DNA of 64,000 nucleotides from Salvia splendens (GCF_004379255.2 NC_056038.1:8284729-8348728); one strand, 5' to 3'; positions 9,181-19,825 are shown, counted from the first letter of the stretch. Made by a program: numbers and translations. The notes: generated by a model from the sequence alone, not told the origin.

Positions 9181-12093
9181 CTACTGTCTACGATTGCTAA
9201 AGTTGAGCCACCTATCCGAAAAATCCTCATGATGCTGAGTTCGGGCGTTCCGAGCAGTTGAAGAATAAGTAGGTGGACGAGATGCTCTGATCGACCTACC
9301 GCCTCTTCCCTGAGTCCGGGAAGTTCTAGCACCTCGGCGGCGAAGAGTCTCTTCACGAAGCATTCGCTGATCTTGCTCACTCATATTCACAACTCCTCTA
9401 CGAACTTCAGGGCGTTCTTGTCTTGACGTTTCCGGTTGCTCCTGAGTCCGTTGCTGATTTGGAGTAGAATTTTGAGTAAGTGGATTAGAGGTTTGAGTTG
9501 GAGTGTGAGCATCTGTTAGCGGGAAACGGCTAAGGAATCTCTCGATTGAGGGACGCCGGGAAAGAATGATGTCGTACAGAGAAGCCAAGCGCCGCAATGA
9601 TTTCACAACTTGTTGGCAAGCCGAGCTCTCCAGCACATTGTTCTTCCGGAGTACATGAAGCCTCTCCCACAGTTCATCAACTTGATTCTGAACTTCAGAT
9701 ATAGTCATTCCCCCGCGCCCGCAGATGAAACCTTCATATGCAGTCCTCTCAGCGATGACAGTATTCAGCTCGGCCTCCAGATCTTTCTTTATGGACTCTA
9801 AGTCCTTATTGTTGGACTCCAGCTCCACTAAACGAGCCAAGAGTTCATCATACTTCATCTGGTCATCTATAGCTTTTTTCTCAGCTTCATTTAAAGCCAA
9901 AGAGTATAGCCGCTTCCAGTGAAGTACCTCCAGCTCCTTAGAGTTAAGAATACGAAGCAGCTATGTCAGTTCGGCATTTCAGTTTACCGAGCAGGCAGTA
10001 AACCACAATAGGAGTAAAAGAGATTAAGAAAAGCTATAAGGAAGACACGAGTGTAGAAAGAAGAATTTTTTTCATTCACAAGAAAAAATTTACACAAGGA
10101 GGGCTTCAAGGCCATTTTACAAATAGAAAGAAAGAAACTAAACTAAGAGAAGGGAGACGAAATCATACTCCGCCAGTTTCGTCTCCGGCTTCCCTGTGGG
10201 TTTCAGCTTCTTTCTCCTTGTCGACCTCGGTCTCAGCCTCGGCCTCCCTCCTCCCTCCCTCCTGCTCGGCGCCCCCATCGCCGATCTGCTGCACCTCTTG
10301 CTCGGCGTGCCCGTCGCCGGTCTGCTGATCCTTCTGCTCGGTCTCCTTGCCGGCCTCATTTTCCTGCTCACCCTCTTCTTTGAAAATTGAAGCGGGTGAA
10401 ACAGGCCCCAAGGAGGCAAAGATGGCCTCCATGTTCTCGTCACGGTCAGCACGGCAATTACGGACTCGTTCAGCAGAAAGCAGGACCGATGAAGACGCAA
10501 GCTCCTCAAGGAGCGGCAGACTCTGGAGACGCGCTGCAATCTCTCGGCCATACAGCGGCAAGACGACTTCGGGTTCCTGCTCAACATTATCGGTCATCAA
10601 TTTCAGCAGATCACCGATAAGGGCCGAAAATTGATTGCTCAAAAAGAGTTTCTCCGTGTAAACACGGAGAGCCTCCCCCTGAGCAACCACGGCAGCCGCC
10701 TCCCTCTGTTTCGACCGCTCTCTCTGGATGACGAGCTGGTCTTTGGCACGCTGGGCTTCATCCTGAGCCGAGATCATAGCGGCCCTTGCCCTCTCAAAGT
10801 CTGCCCGAGCCTGTTCGGCCTGGTGACGAGCAGCATTCAAATTCCTCTGCATCTCATCATAATCGCTGGACGCTTTAGAGAGTTCAACTGTGACGAGTTT
10901 GCAGAGCATATTGTTCCTCTGAAAATGGAAAAAGGAAAAAGTCAACAGAGGGGCCACAAAAAAAATATAGGAAAGAAGCAAAGCCAGAAAATCAAGAAGA
11001 AAGTTCACCTCTACAAAGTCCTTTGGCCATAAAAAGGGCTCAGAGATATGTTCCGAAGTGGCCGTAACCACTCCTGATCCATAACCCCCCTGGACAATGT
11101 CTCTCTCTGGCGCTTTTGGGGGTTTCTGAGTCTTCGCCTTCCCCCTTGCCGAGGTCGATCCCGGCTTTTTTGGATCCGAAGACTGACTCGAAGAGGTCTT
11201 CTGCCTCTTCGGATTCTTCTCGGCATCAGACGCCGAGCTGGTGGTTTTCTGTTTCTCCGGCTCCTTTGATTCGGAGGATTTGCGACCAAGCTTGCTTAGC
11301 ATGTTCACTGCCAAAAAGCAAGAAAACAAAGTTAGTTTTCGCCGCTAAAGCAGTAAAGCATAAAAAAGAAATCCTCACCCTCAGTCTCTTCGTCCGAAGA
11401 CGAGGAGTCGAACACGAAGTCACCCTTGACGAGCTCAGATTCCAAATACTGTTTCCTAATCATGGGAATCTTATTGAGCCCGCCCTCGAGCTCGTCCAAC
11501 GGTTCTACCCGAGGATGAGGAATTACGGACTTCGGCCCTCTCCAGGAAAAGTCCGGAGCCGCTGTCCTATTGTAAAAAAAGAAGCGATTTTTCCACATCG
11601 GCCATTTGGTTTTACAGAAGGCTCTAAAGGGCTGTAAAGGGATCAAGTAAAACCAGGATCCCTTTCTCTTAAACTGAAAGAAATTAAGGATTGCCCTCAG
11701 AGACAGATCCTTTTCTAGTCTACGCAGCTCGGCAGCAAAGGCCGATAAGTGCCTCCAAGAATTTGGAGTCACCTGACCTAAAGGAAGTTGGAAAAAATCA
11801 AGAAGCTCTACAAAGGCGGGGGGAAGAGGGAAACGAAGCCCGCATTCTAAGCAGGCTTCGTAAACGGTGGCATAACCCTCCGGCGGCGAGTTAGCCCTAT
11901 GAGTGTCGTCGGGAATCACCACTAACCCCCCAGGAAGAAAATATTTTCTGTGTAAGGATATCACGGTATCCTTACTCAAAATGCTGTGAAAATATTCTAC
12001 CGTCTTCTCCCCGGACTTTTTCCGGCCAGAAGATCCCTTACCCCCCTTCCTACCACTACCTGATTCAGAAACAGTTTCAGAAGAAGAAGACAT
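9181..12093 (-). CDS. Antisense four-exon gene of element A (Transposase_28-like N-terminus)
   Basis: Gene on the strand opposite to gag-pol. Exons (minus): 12093-11379, 11307-11009, 10918-10169 and 9936-9181, all GT-AG, total 2,520 nt, predicting 839 residues without a stop. The N-terminus (KTVEYFHSILSKDTV, GLRFPLPPAFVELLDFF, LGQVTPNSWRHLSAF) resembles the plant domain called putative gypsy-type transposon (Transposase_28, PF04195) as I recall it. Then come a Lys/Ser/Pro-rich linker, a coiled coil (DEMQRNLNAARHQAEQARAD), an acidic Glu-rich stretch, a second coiled coil and a basic Arg/Gly-rich end. Function is unknown; extra antisense reading frames of this kind have been reported in Tat-lineage elements. 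Intron 2 here is 90 nt and open in frame, so retention would add a hydrophobic segment. Sequence after exon 3 also resembles a 3' UTR, so exon 4 could be alternative. Confidence 0.75.
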
Positions 12094-12322
12094 GATTCTT
12101 ACTCTTTGATGGTCGAAAGTCTCTGAAGAAATTCTTGAAGAAGCGGAAGAAAATTTTACGAAAAAGAGAGAGAATGCAGAAGAAATAATCGCAAAAGTGT
12201 TCCAATGATGAAGAAAGGAAATAGTTATCAGATTCGCAGAGGCGTTTCAAATTCGTCGCACCGTTTCAAATCCCACTTTTTCCGGATTCTCTGGCCGTAT
12301 TTGCTGTCACATTTAATGCAGA

Positions 12323-12350
12323 CACGTGCAGAGCACGTCCCCTGACGTCA
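12323..12350. promoter_or_regulatory. G-box and TGACGTCA boxes upstream of the antisense gene (element A)
   Basis: CACGTG at 12323-12328 and the perfect palindrome TGACGTCA at 12343-12350, about 230-260 bp upstream of the antisense start codon at 12093. Both are textbook plant bZIP sites. TGACGTCA is at nearly the same distance in element D (35486-35493). Confidence 0.45.
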
Positions 12351-12401
12351 GCCTCCCCCTTACACTTATCCAAAATGCTGAAGTGATTCACTTCGCTTTT
12401 C

Positions 12402-12411
12402 GGGGGGGTGG
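12402..12411 (+). other. Polypurine tract of element A
   Basis: GGGGGGGTGG directly before the 3' LTR. Element D has the same tract on its strand at 35406-35416. Confidence 0.7.
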
Positions 12412-12980
12412 TGATGGGATACGAACTAAACAACTAAACAATAATTGCGAGCCCAATAGCAGTGACGGCCCATCAGCCCAAAACCCAAGAAAGAGTATCA
12501 GTTCGGCACAACCAAAGAGTTCGGTCACAGCCTATAGCTCGGTAAAAGCCGACTAATCGAGCTCAACTCTCAGATCGGCAAAAGCTGATCGGCAAAGTTC
12601 AGCAGTTCGGTCTCAGTATTCGACCGAACAAGGAGATAGTGGACCCATGCAGGATCTCCACGACCTCCACTACACCCACGATCTATTTAGTGGTATTAAG
12701 CAGTTATCAACCCCCCTACCAGGGCTGCAAACCACGATCTTAGTTCGAATGTATAAATAGAACTTAGATCAGATAGACCAGGGTTAAGTTCTCTAGATCC
12801 TGAATCTCATATAGCAAATCAGTATTGTAATCTGTAAGCTAGATCAAGCAATACAAATTCGCCCTCTATTCTTCCCGTGGACGTAGATTTACCTCAGTAA
12901 ATCGAACCACGTAATTTTCAGTGTTGTGATCTTCATTTATTACTTGCATTTATTCCCATCAAAAATTCGCTAAATCATCA
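12412..12980 (+). repeat. 3' LTR of element A
   Basis: 569 bp, the same as the 5' LTR except for two substitutions I could find (a C/T in GCCGACCAATC and a T/C in the GTTTGAATG motif before the TATA box). Followed by the target duplication TTTGG. Confidence 0.95.
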
Positions 12981-13013
12981 TTTGGTGTGCTATGGAAGAA
13001 GCCTCAGAAATAA
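12981..13013 (+). other. Displaced last codons of the ICR/RIP gene
   Basis: After the TTTGG duplication the frame reads on as GVLWKKPQK and a TAA at 13011-13013. Joined to ...NVLRKF before the insertion this restores the conserved family C-terminus. The ancestral last exon was therefore interrupted eight codons before its stop. About 1 kb of AT-rich DNA follows, starting with the former 3' UTR. Confidence 0.9.
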
Positions 13014-13071
13014 GGGTAGAGTTGATGAATATTGTTGTGAGGTGATGGATGACCTCTGTGTTTTCTTTCTT

Positions 13072-13299
13072 AGAACACTTCTTTTTAGGGGTATTTGGTT
13101 GAAGATATGAATTAACATGAATTCAATGATGTTTATTTCAGTGCAATTAACATAGTAGTTGCCCTCTCACTTTTTATAACACCTAAGAACACTTCTTTTT
13201 AGGGGTATTTGGTTGAAGATATGAATTAACATGAATTCAATGATGTTTATTTCAGTGCAATTAACATAGTAGTTGCCCTCTCACTTTTTATAACACCTA
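13072..13299. repeat. 114-bp tandem duplication in the former ICR 3' UTR
   Basis: Two head-to-tail copies (13072-13185, 13186-13299) of a 114-base unit that begins AGAACACTTC and ends AACACCTA. No differences seen between them. Confidence 0.9.
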
Positions 13300-14052
13300 T
13301 ATTCTTTTGTGAGTGAGACCATCTAAAATATTAAATCTTCTATTTCCAATTATGATACTTTATTTCACGAGTTCCATAACTGGTTATTTGGTCTTATGAT
13401 GCATAGAGTATTCTGAGAGGCAAAGAAAGAAAAAACTAATGAAATACTACCCAGAGTTTAGGCCTAATTTTGTGTGATAGTATCTTTACTTCCATAGTCC
13501 ATTTGTCTGAAAATTTCTAAGTTTTTTAGTTAAACATGTTTTGATTACAAATTTGGAGTTTAGTAGTAGAACTCTAAAATTGAGATTACCATGACCCCAA
13601 AAACAAATAAAACTGTTACATAGTAATGTACTCCTATTACTACTATTGTTTATTTTCTATTTTAGCAGAACAAGTGTATAGAAATACCCAACAAAAACAT
13701 CAAAGCAATTCTTACTGCGCTTTCAAAAATAATATTAGGCCCATTAGTATTATGAATTGTGGAAGCATTGTATTCGAATCTGTTTCATAGCAAACGACAT
13801 TATAGTACTTTTTTTTATTAATCAAAATCCATATATATTCTTTTTTTTTTGAAGAAAAAATCCATATATATTCTAAAAATAAATTATTGGTACGCATTTT
13901 TTAAGCTTTTCGCTAATAATCTTATTTTAGTTTTCCATATATTTTAACTGATTTTTTTCAACGGCCCTTCTTAATGTATAGTTCTTTAATTTGCAGTATT
14001 TTTTTAAATCAATTTATTTAAATTTTTTATTGAATAACCTACACGATGTATT
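13300..14052. other. AT-rich intergenic DNA, no gene seen
   Basis: Downstream of ICR. Homopolymer runs and a short repeated ATCCATATATATTCT motif (near 13827 and 13860). No coding signal. Confidence 0.6.
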
Positions 14053-14781
14053 TAGGGCTGGCAAAATATACCGTAATACCGAAATACCGCACTTATCGTA
14101 CCGAAAAATACCGAAAATACCGAATTTGCGGTATGCCGCAAGTTGCGGTACGGTATGATACCGTACCGATAGATTTCGGTACGGTAAAGGTATAGATTTT
14201 CCTATACCGCGGTATACCGCAATATACCGCATTTACACTATTTGCCAAAAATTTGATATATATGTTGTATTTAAAATTTATATAAAAAATAGTTGATATG
14301 CTAAAATTCCTAACCCTACTTTCATATTTTAGTTCAGCCGCCCCCAACCCCAAACACACATATGCAAAGATGCAAATGAAGTCCAATGTATAGATTTGAT
14401 TATGGTGTAGTTTTAATCTTTTGGATATTATTTAAATAAGTGAAATTTTATTTTAAATATTTGGCTATAATAGAATTTTTTGGGTACAAAACACAAGTAT
14501 TACGGTATGCCATACCTTATTTTGGTATATCGTACTCGGTATGCCATACCTTATTTCGGTATAATGTAAAAGTACGGTATACCGCAATACGATATGGTAT
14601 ACCGCATAGACGGTATGGTAACGGTATCGGAAATAATCATACCGAATTTTGCGGTATACCGCAATGAGGTATACCGAAAAATTCGGTAAGGTATAGGTAT
14701 GACATTTTCTCATACCGCAATTTACGGTACGGTATGCGGTATGACATTTTGAGTGCGGTATACCGTACCGTGCCACCCCTA
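14053..14781. mobile_element. Non-autonomous hAT-type element, TSD GATGTATT
   Basis: 729-bp element flanked by a perfect 8-bp duplication GATGTATT (14045-14052, 14782-14789). Ends are TAGGGCTGGCA and, inverted, TAGGGGTGGCA. Eight-base TSDs with TAGGG(C/G)TGGC ends are typical of the plant hAT superfamily. Both sides are dense in TACCG/CGGTA motifs in both orientations around an AT-rich centre. There is no transposase, so it would need one supplied in trans. Confidence 0.85.
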
Positions 14782-14789
14782 GATGTATT

Positions 14790-15845
14790 AGCGCTCTTTA
14801 AGCCCCTACGCTATTTTTGGCAAAACATATCTTTAAGCCCCTACTATGCTATATTTTTCATCAAATTCTCATACACTTTTTTTTAGTAGGTCCTCGTAAT
14901 TTTTATTTTGTCGTATGGGTAACGATAGTGAACTTTTCCATTTCCATCAGTTACTATAAGTTTTATTTGAATCAAATTCCATCTCATATAATATAACCAA
15001 ATAAAATCTTCTCTGCAATTATTCACCTATTTTCGTATTTTTCTCCAAAACAAAACAACCCAGTTTTTTAAATGCAATTGTTCATCGATTGTCAACACTT
15101 TATAGAATTAAATCCTAATGAATTTGGTTCATTTATTTTTTTTTTCTTCTTTTAATTTTGCTTCAGATTCTTTTCTTGGTTAATCTCCATATTGATTTGT
15201 CATAAAAAAAAAGTTTACGCCAAAAAATTTCAAATTGATAATGATATTAGGAATTCGTATATATTTCCAGCAAATATTATTTGGAATTTATTTGAACAAT
15301 TAATGATTGACAATGTTATTATGAAATAGTAAACGAAAACTGTTAAATAAATAAATAAATAAGTGAACTATAAACCTACTACCCATAAAATAGGGTTTGT
15401 ATCTTTTTAGTACTCAACATTTACAAAATCACATTTTCAGTCAAACAGTTTTATAAATCCCAAATTCAATCCCGATTTTCAATATTTTACCCTTCAGCCC
15501 TTAAGGGGTGTATTTATCCATTTAGCTTGATTTTAAGTGAGTTAGAGCACCAAACTTGTGATTTTTGAATGTTTCTATATTTCTGTTATGATTTTTTAAG
15601 GACTAAAAATCTTTGTGGTAATTATAAAATCTTTGTATACTATCTCAACACAAATTACTATTTAAATCTTTGTAGGGGTATCTAAAAACAAATTATTTAA
15701 ATCTTTGTAGTATTATTTAAATTATTGCATTACAATCGGAAAATTAATATTGTATTTGTAATATTATTTAGAAAATATTGAATGGTTTACTTTTAAAGCA
15801 TTTATTTTTAGTTTAATGCATGATTGCAATAATAATTTAATTTAG
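14790..15845. other. AT-rich intergenic DNA; 15458 onward is the source of an inverted copy
   Basis: No gene recognised. From 15458 the sequence is duplicated in reverse orientation at 58449-59043, through the first TIR of the next element. Confidence 0.7.
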
Positions 15846-16998
15846 AGTAAAGGACATTTTTGATTCTAAACGTATGGCCGAAATACCAATTTGGTCCAAA
15901 ACATTCACTTTTTGAAAAACGGGTCCATAACATATGAAATTCGTGTCATTTACGTCCATTTTTTACGGTCAACCGTCGATTAACACAATTTTGACCCGAT
16001 TAAGCTAATTTTGACCCGATTAAGCTTATTAATTATTTTTTTAAAAAAAAATTGAAAATGCAAAATTGAATATGAAAACGTAAAATAAAAATCGAAGTAT
16101 CGTGATTTCTCCCTTTCTTTCTTCTCTTTCTTTCTCAAGAACCCTAATTCAGCTCTTTCTCAGCAACACCACCATACGTCGTCCGACCCATCGGATATGG
16201 CCGAGTCAAGGTGCAGTAGGGGTTCCGGTGATGGCGGCGGCTCGCGAGATCTTCGATTTAGTTAGGTTTTTTGCAATTGCAAGAAGGTGGCGTCGCTTCG
16301 TATAGTCACCAACCAAGCAAAACCGACATGGGGGAAGCTTTACTTTATATGTGAGAGCAAGGAATGTTGTTTCTTCAAGTGGTGTGAGCCAATTCATGAA
16401 GTCGAAGGTTGTTCTTCGTCAACCTCAGTGGGTGGTTCCGATTTTGAGGGTTTAGCACTGAATTTATCCGAAATAAAGGATAAAATTGAGAAATTGGTGA
16501 ATGTCGTGTCTTATTGTCTATGGTTTGTTGTTGTTGTAACAATTGTTTGTGTATTCAAGTGTTGATGGATTTGAATGCAAAATCCTTATTTTGAATGATG
16601 AATTTTGGATTTTTGATGTATTTTGAATCTGAATTGAATTTTGAATTGAATTTTGAATTGAATTTTGAATGATGAATTTTGGATTTTGAATCTGAATTGA
16701 TTTTGAATGCAAGAAAACATACAACTTCATAAACGTCAAAGTAATCCATGATATTCATAATCAAGATCAAATCGATCCTGAAAAAATAATAATAAGCTTA
16801 ATCGGGTCAAAATTAGCTTAATCGGGTCAAAATTGTGTTAATCGACGGTTGACATCAAAAATTGACGGCACCGTAAAAAATGGACGTAAATGACACGAAT
16901 TTCATATGTTATTGACCCGATTTTCAAAAAGTGAATATTTTGGACCAAATTGGTATTTTGGTCATATGTTTAGGATAAAAAATGACCTTTACTTTTTA
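15846..16998. mobile_element. Long-TIR DNA element (MULE-like) carrying a GRF zinc-finger remnant
   Basis: About 1.15 kb bounded by long inverted repeats: roughly 15846-16030 and 16793-16998. Both read from the tip as GTAAAGG(A/T)CATTTT, then ACCAATTTGGTCC, and end with two copies of TTTTGACCCGATTAAGCT. The TIRs differ by substitutions and a small insertion, so the element is not new. Long TIRs around unrelated coding sequence suggest a Mutator-like element, but I could not find a clear 9-bp target duplication, so the superfamily is an inference. Between the TIRs lies a GRF-type zinc-finger frame. Confidence 0.6.
16197..16565 (+). pseudogene. GRF-type zinc finger protein remnant with one in-frame stop
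   Basis: One frame runs from ATG 16197 to TGA 16563-16565 and is interrupted only by TAG at 16263-16265. After that stop it reads CNCKKVASLRIVTN, KLYFICESKECCFFKWCEP: a GRF zinc finger (C-X-C ... C-X5-C-FF-W). A short helix (LSEIKDKIEKLVN) and a hydrophobic C-terminal segment (WFVVVVTIVCVF) follow. Small plant proteins with a GRF finger and a C-terminal membrane segment are common, often inside transposons. A Ser/Gly-rich leader precedes the stop. Likely inactive unless initiated after the stop or spliced around it. Confidence 0.65.
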
Positions 16999-18001
16999 TT
17001 TTAAGAAGAAAAAAATATTTATTTTAATAAAATATGACAGTTTGGATATCATTTAAGATGACATTATGTATATAGATGAGACAATAAAAAAAATAAAAAT
17101 TTAAGATTTAATATTTGAATTTTAAACTTTATAGAATAAATTAAAATTTAATCAAATTTTATGATTTAAATGACTATCGATCCGTATTTTAATGATGCAA
17201 AGTATGTGCTAGCGTTCTCATTCGACGAAGAGCTGTATTATAGAGTATGAAATTAGCAGTAGAATGCAAATAAATAATTAATGGTTTATTCCCATAAGAT
17301 AATCTATCCTGATATTTATAGAGACATGTTTTTCCCTAAGTCATTACATTACTGACAACATTATTCCATAGACTTTTGTTTCACGCCCAAATCTTCTGTT
17401 GGATTTGGTTTGTCCGAATCGCGCAAGACTCTAGCCTTAATTTGCTGAATTTCTATGTCATTGGGACTAGTGAACCACAATTATCATTTAATTAATCTCT
17501 AATCAACATTCCATTTTCCGGTTCCCATTTAATAATTCACTAAGATCTACCTCTAAACAATAAACCATCATTACATTATCTCTTGAAAGCAACATTGTTT
17601 ACCATTATCTTCCAATCAAAAACACTTCCAATTTCAAGATCTTGTTTCACATTGTCAAATTCCATTTCCTCAAAAGAGGCAAACAGATCAGCCTGCGTTA
17701 CTTCAACTGTTTCTATTGTATTTAGGGGATTAAATAACGACAATAAATAAAGAACAAGAAATGAAATTCCATTAGCTTGTCGTCAAACAAATAAATGTAG
17801 ACAGTCAACAAAAAAAAGAAGACGATTCAAGTGAATCAATTCCCTCTTAGTACAATACAGATCACAAATCCACATCATTAAAATTAATTAAACTTTCCCC
17901 TTAAGTTAAACACTTGAGAAGTAAAACTCTATCCTTTTTTTCTTCTTTCCCCAAACCCTCGCTAGCAAAAACTATAACCCACTCAAATTCCCAATCTAAA
18001 C
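16999..18001. other. AT-rich intergenic DNA
   Basis: Between the long-TIR element and the 3' end of the Dof gene. Nothing coding is recognised; the last 150 bases may be Dof 3' UTR. Confidence 0.5.
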
Positions 18002-18041
18002 AATTACAATTATTCTTGATGCAACAAGAATAATTGTAATT
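18002..18041. other. Perfect 17-bp hairpin just downstream of the Dof stop
   Basis: AATTACAATTATTCTTG (18002-18018), loop ATGCAA, then the exact complement (18025-18041). It lies 24 bases past the Dof stop codon, so it is probably in that mRNA's 3' UTR. Confidence 0.85.
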
Positions 18042-18065
18042 ATTTAAGGGGCTTCCCCCGCCCTC

Positions 18066-19283
18066 TTATGTAAGAGGGCTATTGAGAAGCCCCTGCCAAT
18101 TGGATGACCCGATCCCGTTCCAATTAAGTCTGGTCGCGGAATCGAGATCCGACCCATTGCCATCCCCGACACCCATATTTTGCCACGGGAAACCCCACAA
18201 TATCCTCCCGTCCCCGTCCCTCCCTCCGCGCATCTCCTGCTTCACCGTCGCCACGGCCACGGCCGCAGACGCCGTCGTGGAGACCGCATACTCCCCATAC
18301 GTAGGCATCCCCATGTTGTGGGCCCCACTACTCATCATCCCATTCTGATCATCATAGTACAAATTCTGAAGCCCATTCCCACCGCTCGGATTCTCAAGAA
18401 ACCCACTACTTCTGATGGCATCAAACAGCCCAGAAGAGCTGCCGAGGGCTTGGGAGTGGCCCCAGGTGGAGAAATCATGATCCTCTAACCCTAAATGGGC
18501 GGAATTCTGCTGCTTCTGGAGAGTGGCGATGGCGAGATTGAGATCGTTGGAATCGTAGGGGAGAGGAGGCATGGATGGGATTGGGGTGGGGAGGGGGTGG
18601 TCCTGGGTTCGCTTGGAGGAGGAGGAGGAAGAGGAAGTGGAGGAGGATCTCTTGTTCTTGCGGCAGCCTCCGCCGACGGGGACGTTGCGGAGGGTGCCGC
18701 CTTTGGTCCAGTATCTTCGGCAGGATTTGCAGAAGTATCTGGGCTGCGAGAGGCTGTAGTTGTTGTAGTAGCAGAATTTGGTGTTGGCGGAGTCGCATCG
18801 AGGGCATTTTAGAGCCTGCATATCAGCTGGCCTTGCCTTCTTGTTTCCATCTTGCTGCTTGCACGCCACCATGCTTTCTAAACCCATTTCCTGATTACAT
18901 TTTCCATCTAATTGAGTCAATATTAATCTCACCCAACTTCCGACATTCATAAATACTGTATCTCAATCAAGAAAACATATGTATTGCATTCTAATTCTAA
19001 AATTAGGGTTCCAATTTCAAGGAATTAAAAGAAGAAAATGAAGTCAGGTGACATTAGAATTATACAATCAGAAATTTCGAAAATTTTAAAGGCTTTTCGT
19101 TTAAAATCAAAGAAGGTGCTTTTTTTCCATCAAGTATGGAAGTTCATTTGCCATGAAGAGAAATCAGATACATTGAATTGATTGACTGATCAACATATAC
19201 ACATTACAAATCAGAAAGCATATTCATATTTGAAAGAAAATTAATTGCACCTGGAGATGGAGCTGTGTGCTTGAAGAATCCAT
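18066..19283 (-). CDS. Dof-type zinc finger transcription factor
   Basis: Plant Dof transcription factor, a nuclear protein expected to bind AAAG-core promoter sites. Proposed exons on the minus strand: 19283-19251 ([11 protein letters not shown], donor CAG|GTGCAA) and 18890-18066 (acceptor AATCAG|GAAATGG), phase 0, 285 residues. The Dof finger has C-X2-C-X21-C-X2-C ([16 protein letters not shown]...YFCKSC) followed by [21 protein letters not shown]. Downstream are a Ser-rich stretch, a Gln/Asn and Gly-rich region, ILWGFPWQ and the C-terminal [10 protein letters not shown], a tail shared by one Dof subgroup. An alternative start exists in the intron (ATG at 18950, open into exon 2), but the short first exon fits family gene structure better. 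A CT-rich leader (TTCTTCTTC near 19307-19324) lies upstream. The frame is intact. Confidence 0.9.
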
Positions 19284-19825
19284 CCCACCATGCAACACTT
19301 GTGTTTCTTCTTCTTCTTCTTCAAACCAAAGGCAAGCAAAAATAGGAAGAAATTGATGGAAGAGAAAGATGAGAGGGAATGTGTATAAATAGAAGAAGGT
19401 TGGGGGGGAAAAAAAGAGAGAAAGAAAAACGCAGACTAGTAGTACAAACTGCAGCAAGCCACACACATATATATATTCGGATTGAGAGAGCGAGGACAAA
19501 GTGGGCTGTCGTTAATAGTTTAGGGGAGAGAAGGAGAGTGAGAGTAATGATTACGAGATTGTGGTGGGGATGTGTGTCAGTAATATGTGGGTGTTGGCAC
19601 GCAAGAGAGAAACGATAAAAAGCAGTCTACATTTCAATTCCGAATTGTGGGTCCCCAGCGGCGTGGGAAGGCAAACTACTTGGTGGACCCCACCCCCGTG
19701 GGCCCGGCCCGATGCTCTTCGGGCTCTCAATTTCCAATTCCAATTCCTCGCCGCGGCATGTCGGATTCAGACAACCGCTATACTACTCTATAACTAGTGC
19801 TACTACTCTAAGTACTTGTCTTGTA
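19284..19825 (-). promoter_or_regulatory. 5' leader and promoter region of the Dof gene
   Basis: Upstream of the proposed start: a CT/GA-rich tract on the minus strand, typical of plant 5' leaders, then mixed sequence up to a MITE at 19826. TATTTATA on the minus strand (around 19383-19390) is only a weak TATA candidate. Confidence 0.35.

Larger units (their letters stand above)
2599..12980 (+). mobile_element. Ty3/Gypsy retrotransposon A, Tat lineage, complete with TSD TTTGG
   Basis: Complete 10,382-bp element with two 569-bp LTRs (2599-3167, 12412-12980) bounded by TGATG...CATCA. The 5-bp target duplication TTTGG is at 2594-2598 and 12981-12985. Order inside: PBS, gag-protease, UAG, RT-RNaseH-second RNaseH-integrase, a convergent non-coding stretch, a four-exon gene on the minus strand, then the polypurine tract. 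The extra archaeal-type RNase H between RNaseH and integrase, with no chromodomain, is typical of the plant Tat lineage (Tat/Ogre/Retand group). The two LTRs differ at two positions I could find (2758-2768 region and 2935 region), so the insertion is recent. Gag carries one in-frame TAG at 3482, so this copy is probably not autonomous. Confidence 0.95.

Noticed and set aside
14440..14776. Open frames rich in Tyr/Arg/Ile in the hAT-type element
   Set aside because: They come from TACCG repeats; no start context or domain.
18082..18952. Several plus-strand frames over the Dof gene
   Set aside because: GC-rich shadow frames of the Dof coding sequence; Arg/Gly/His-rich without domains.
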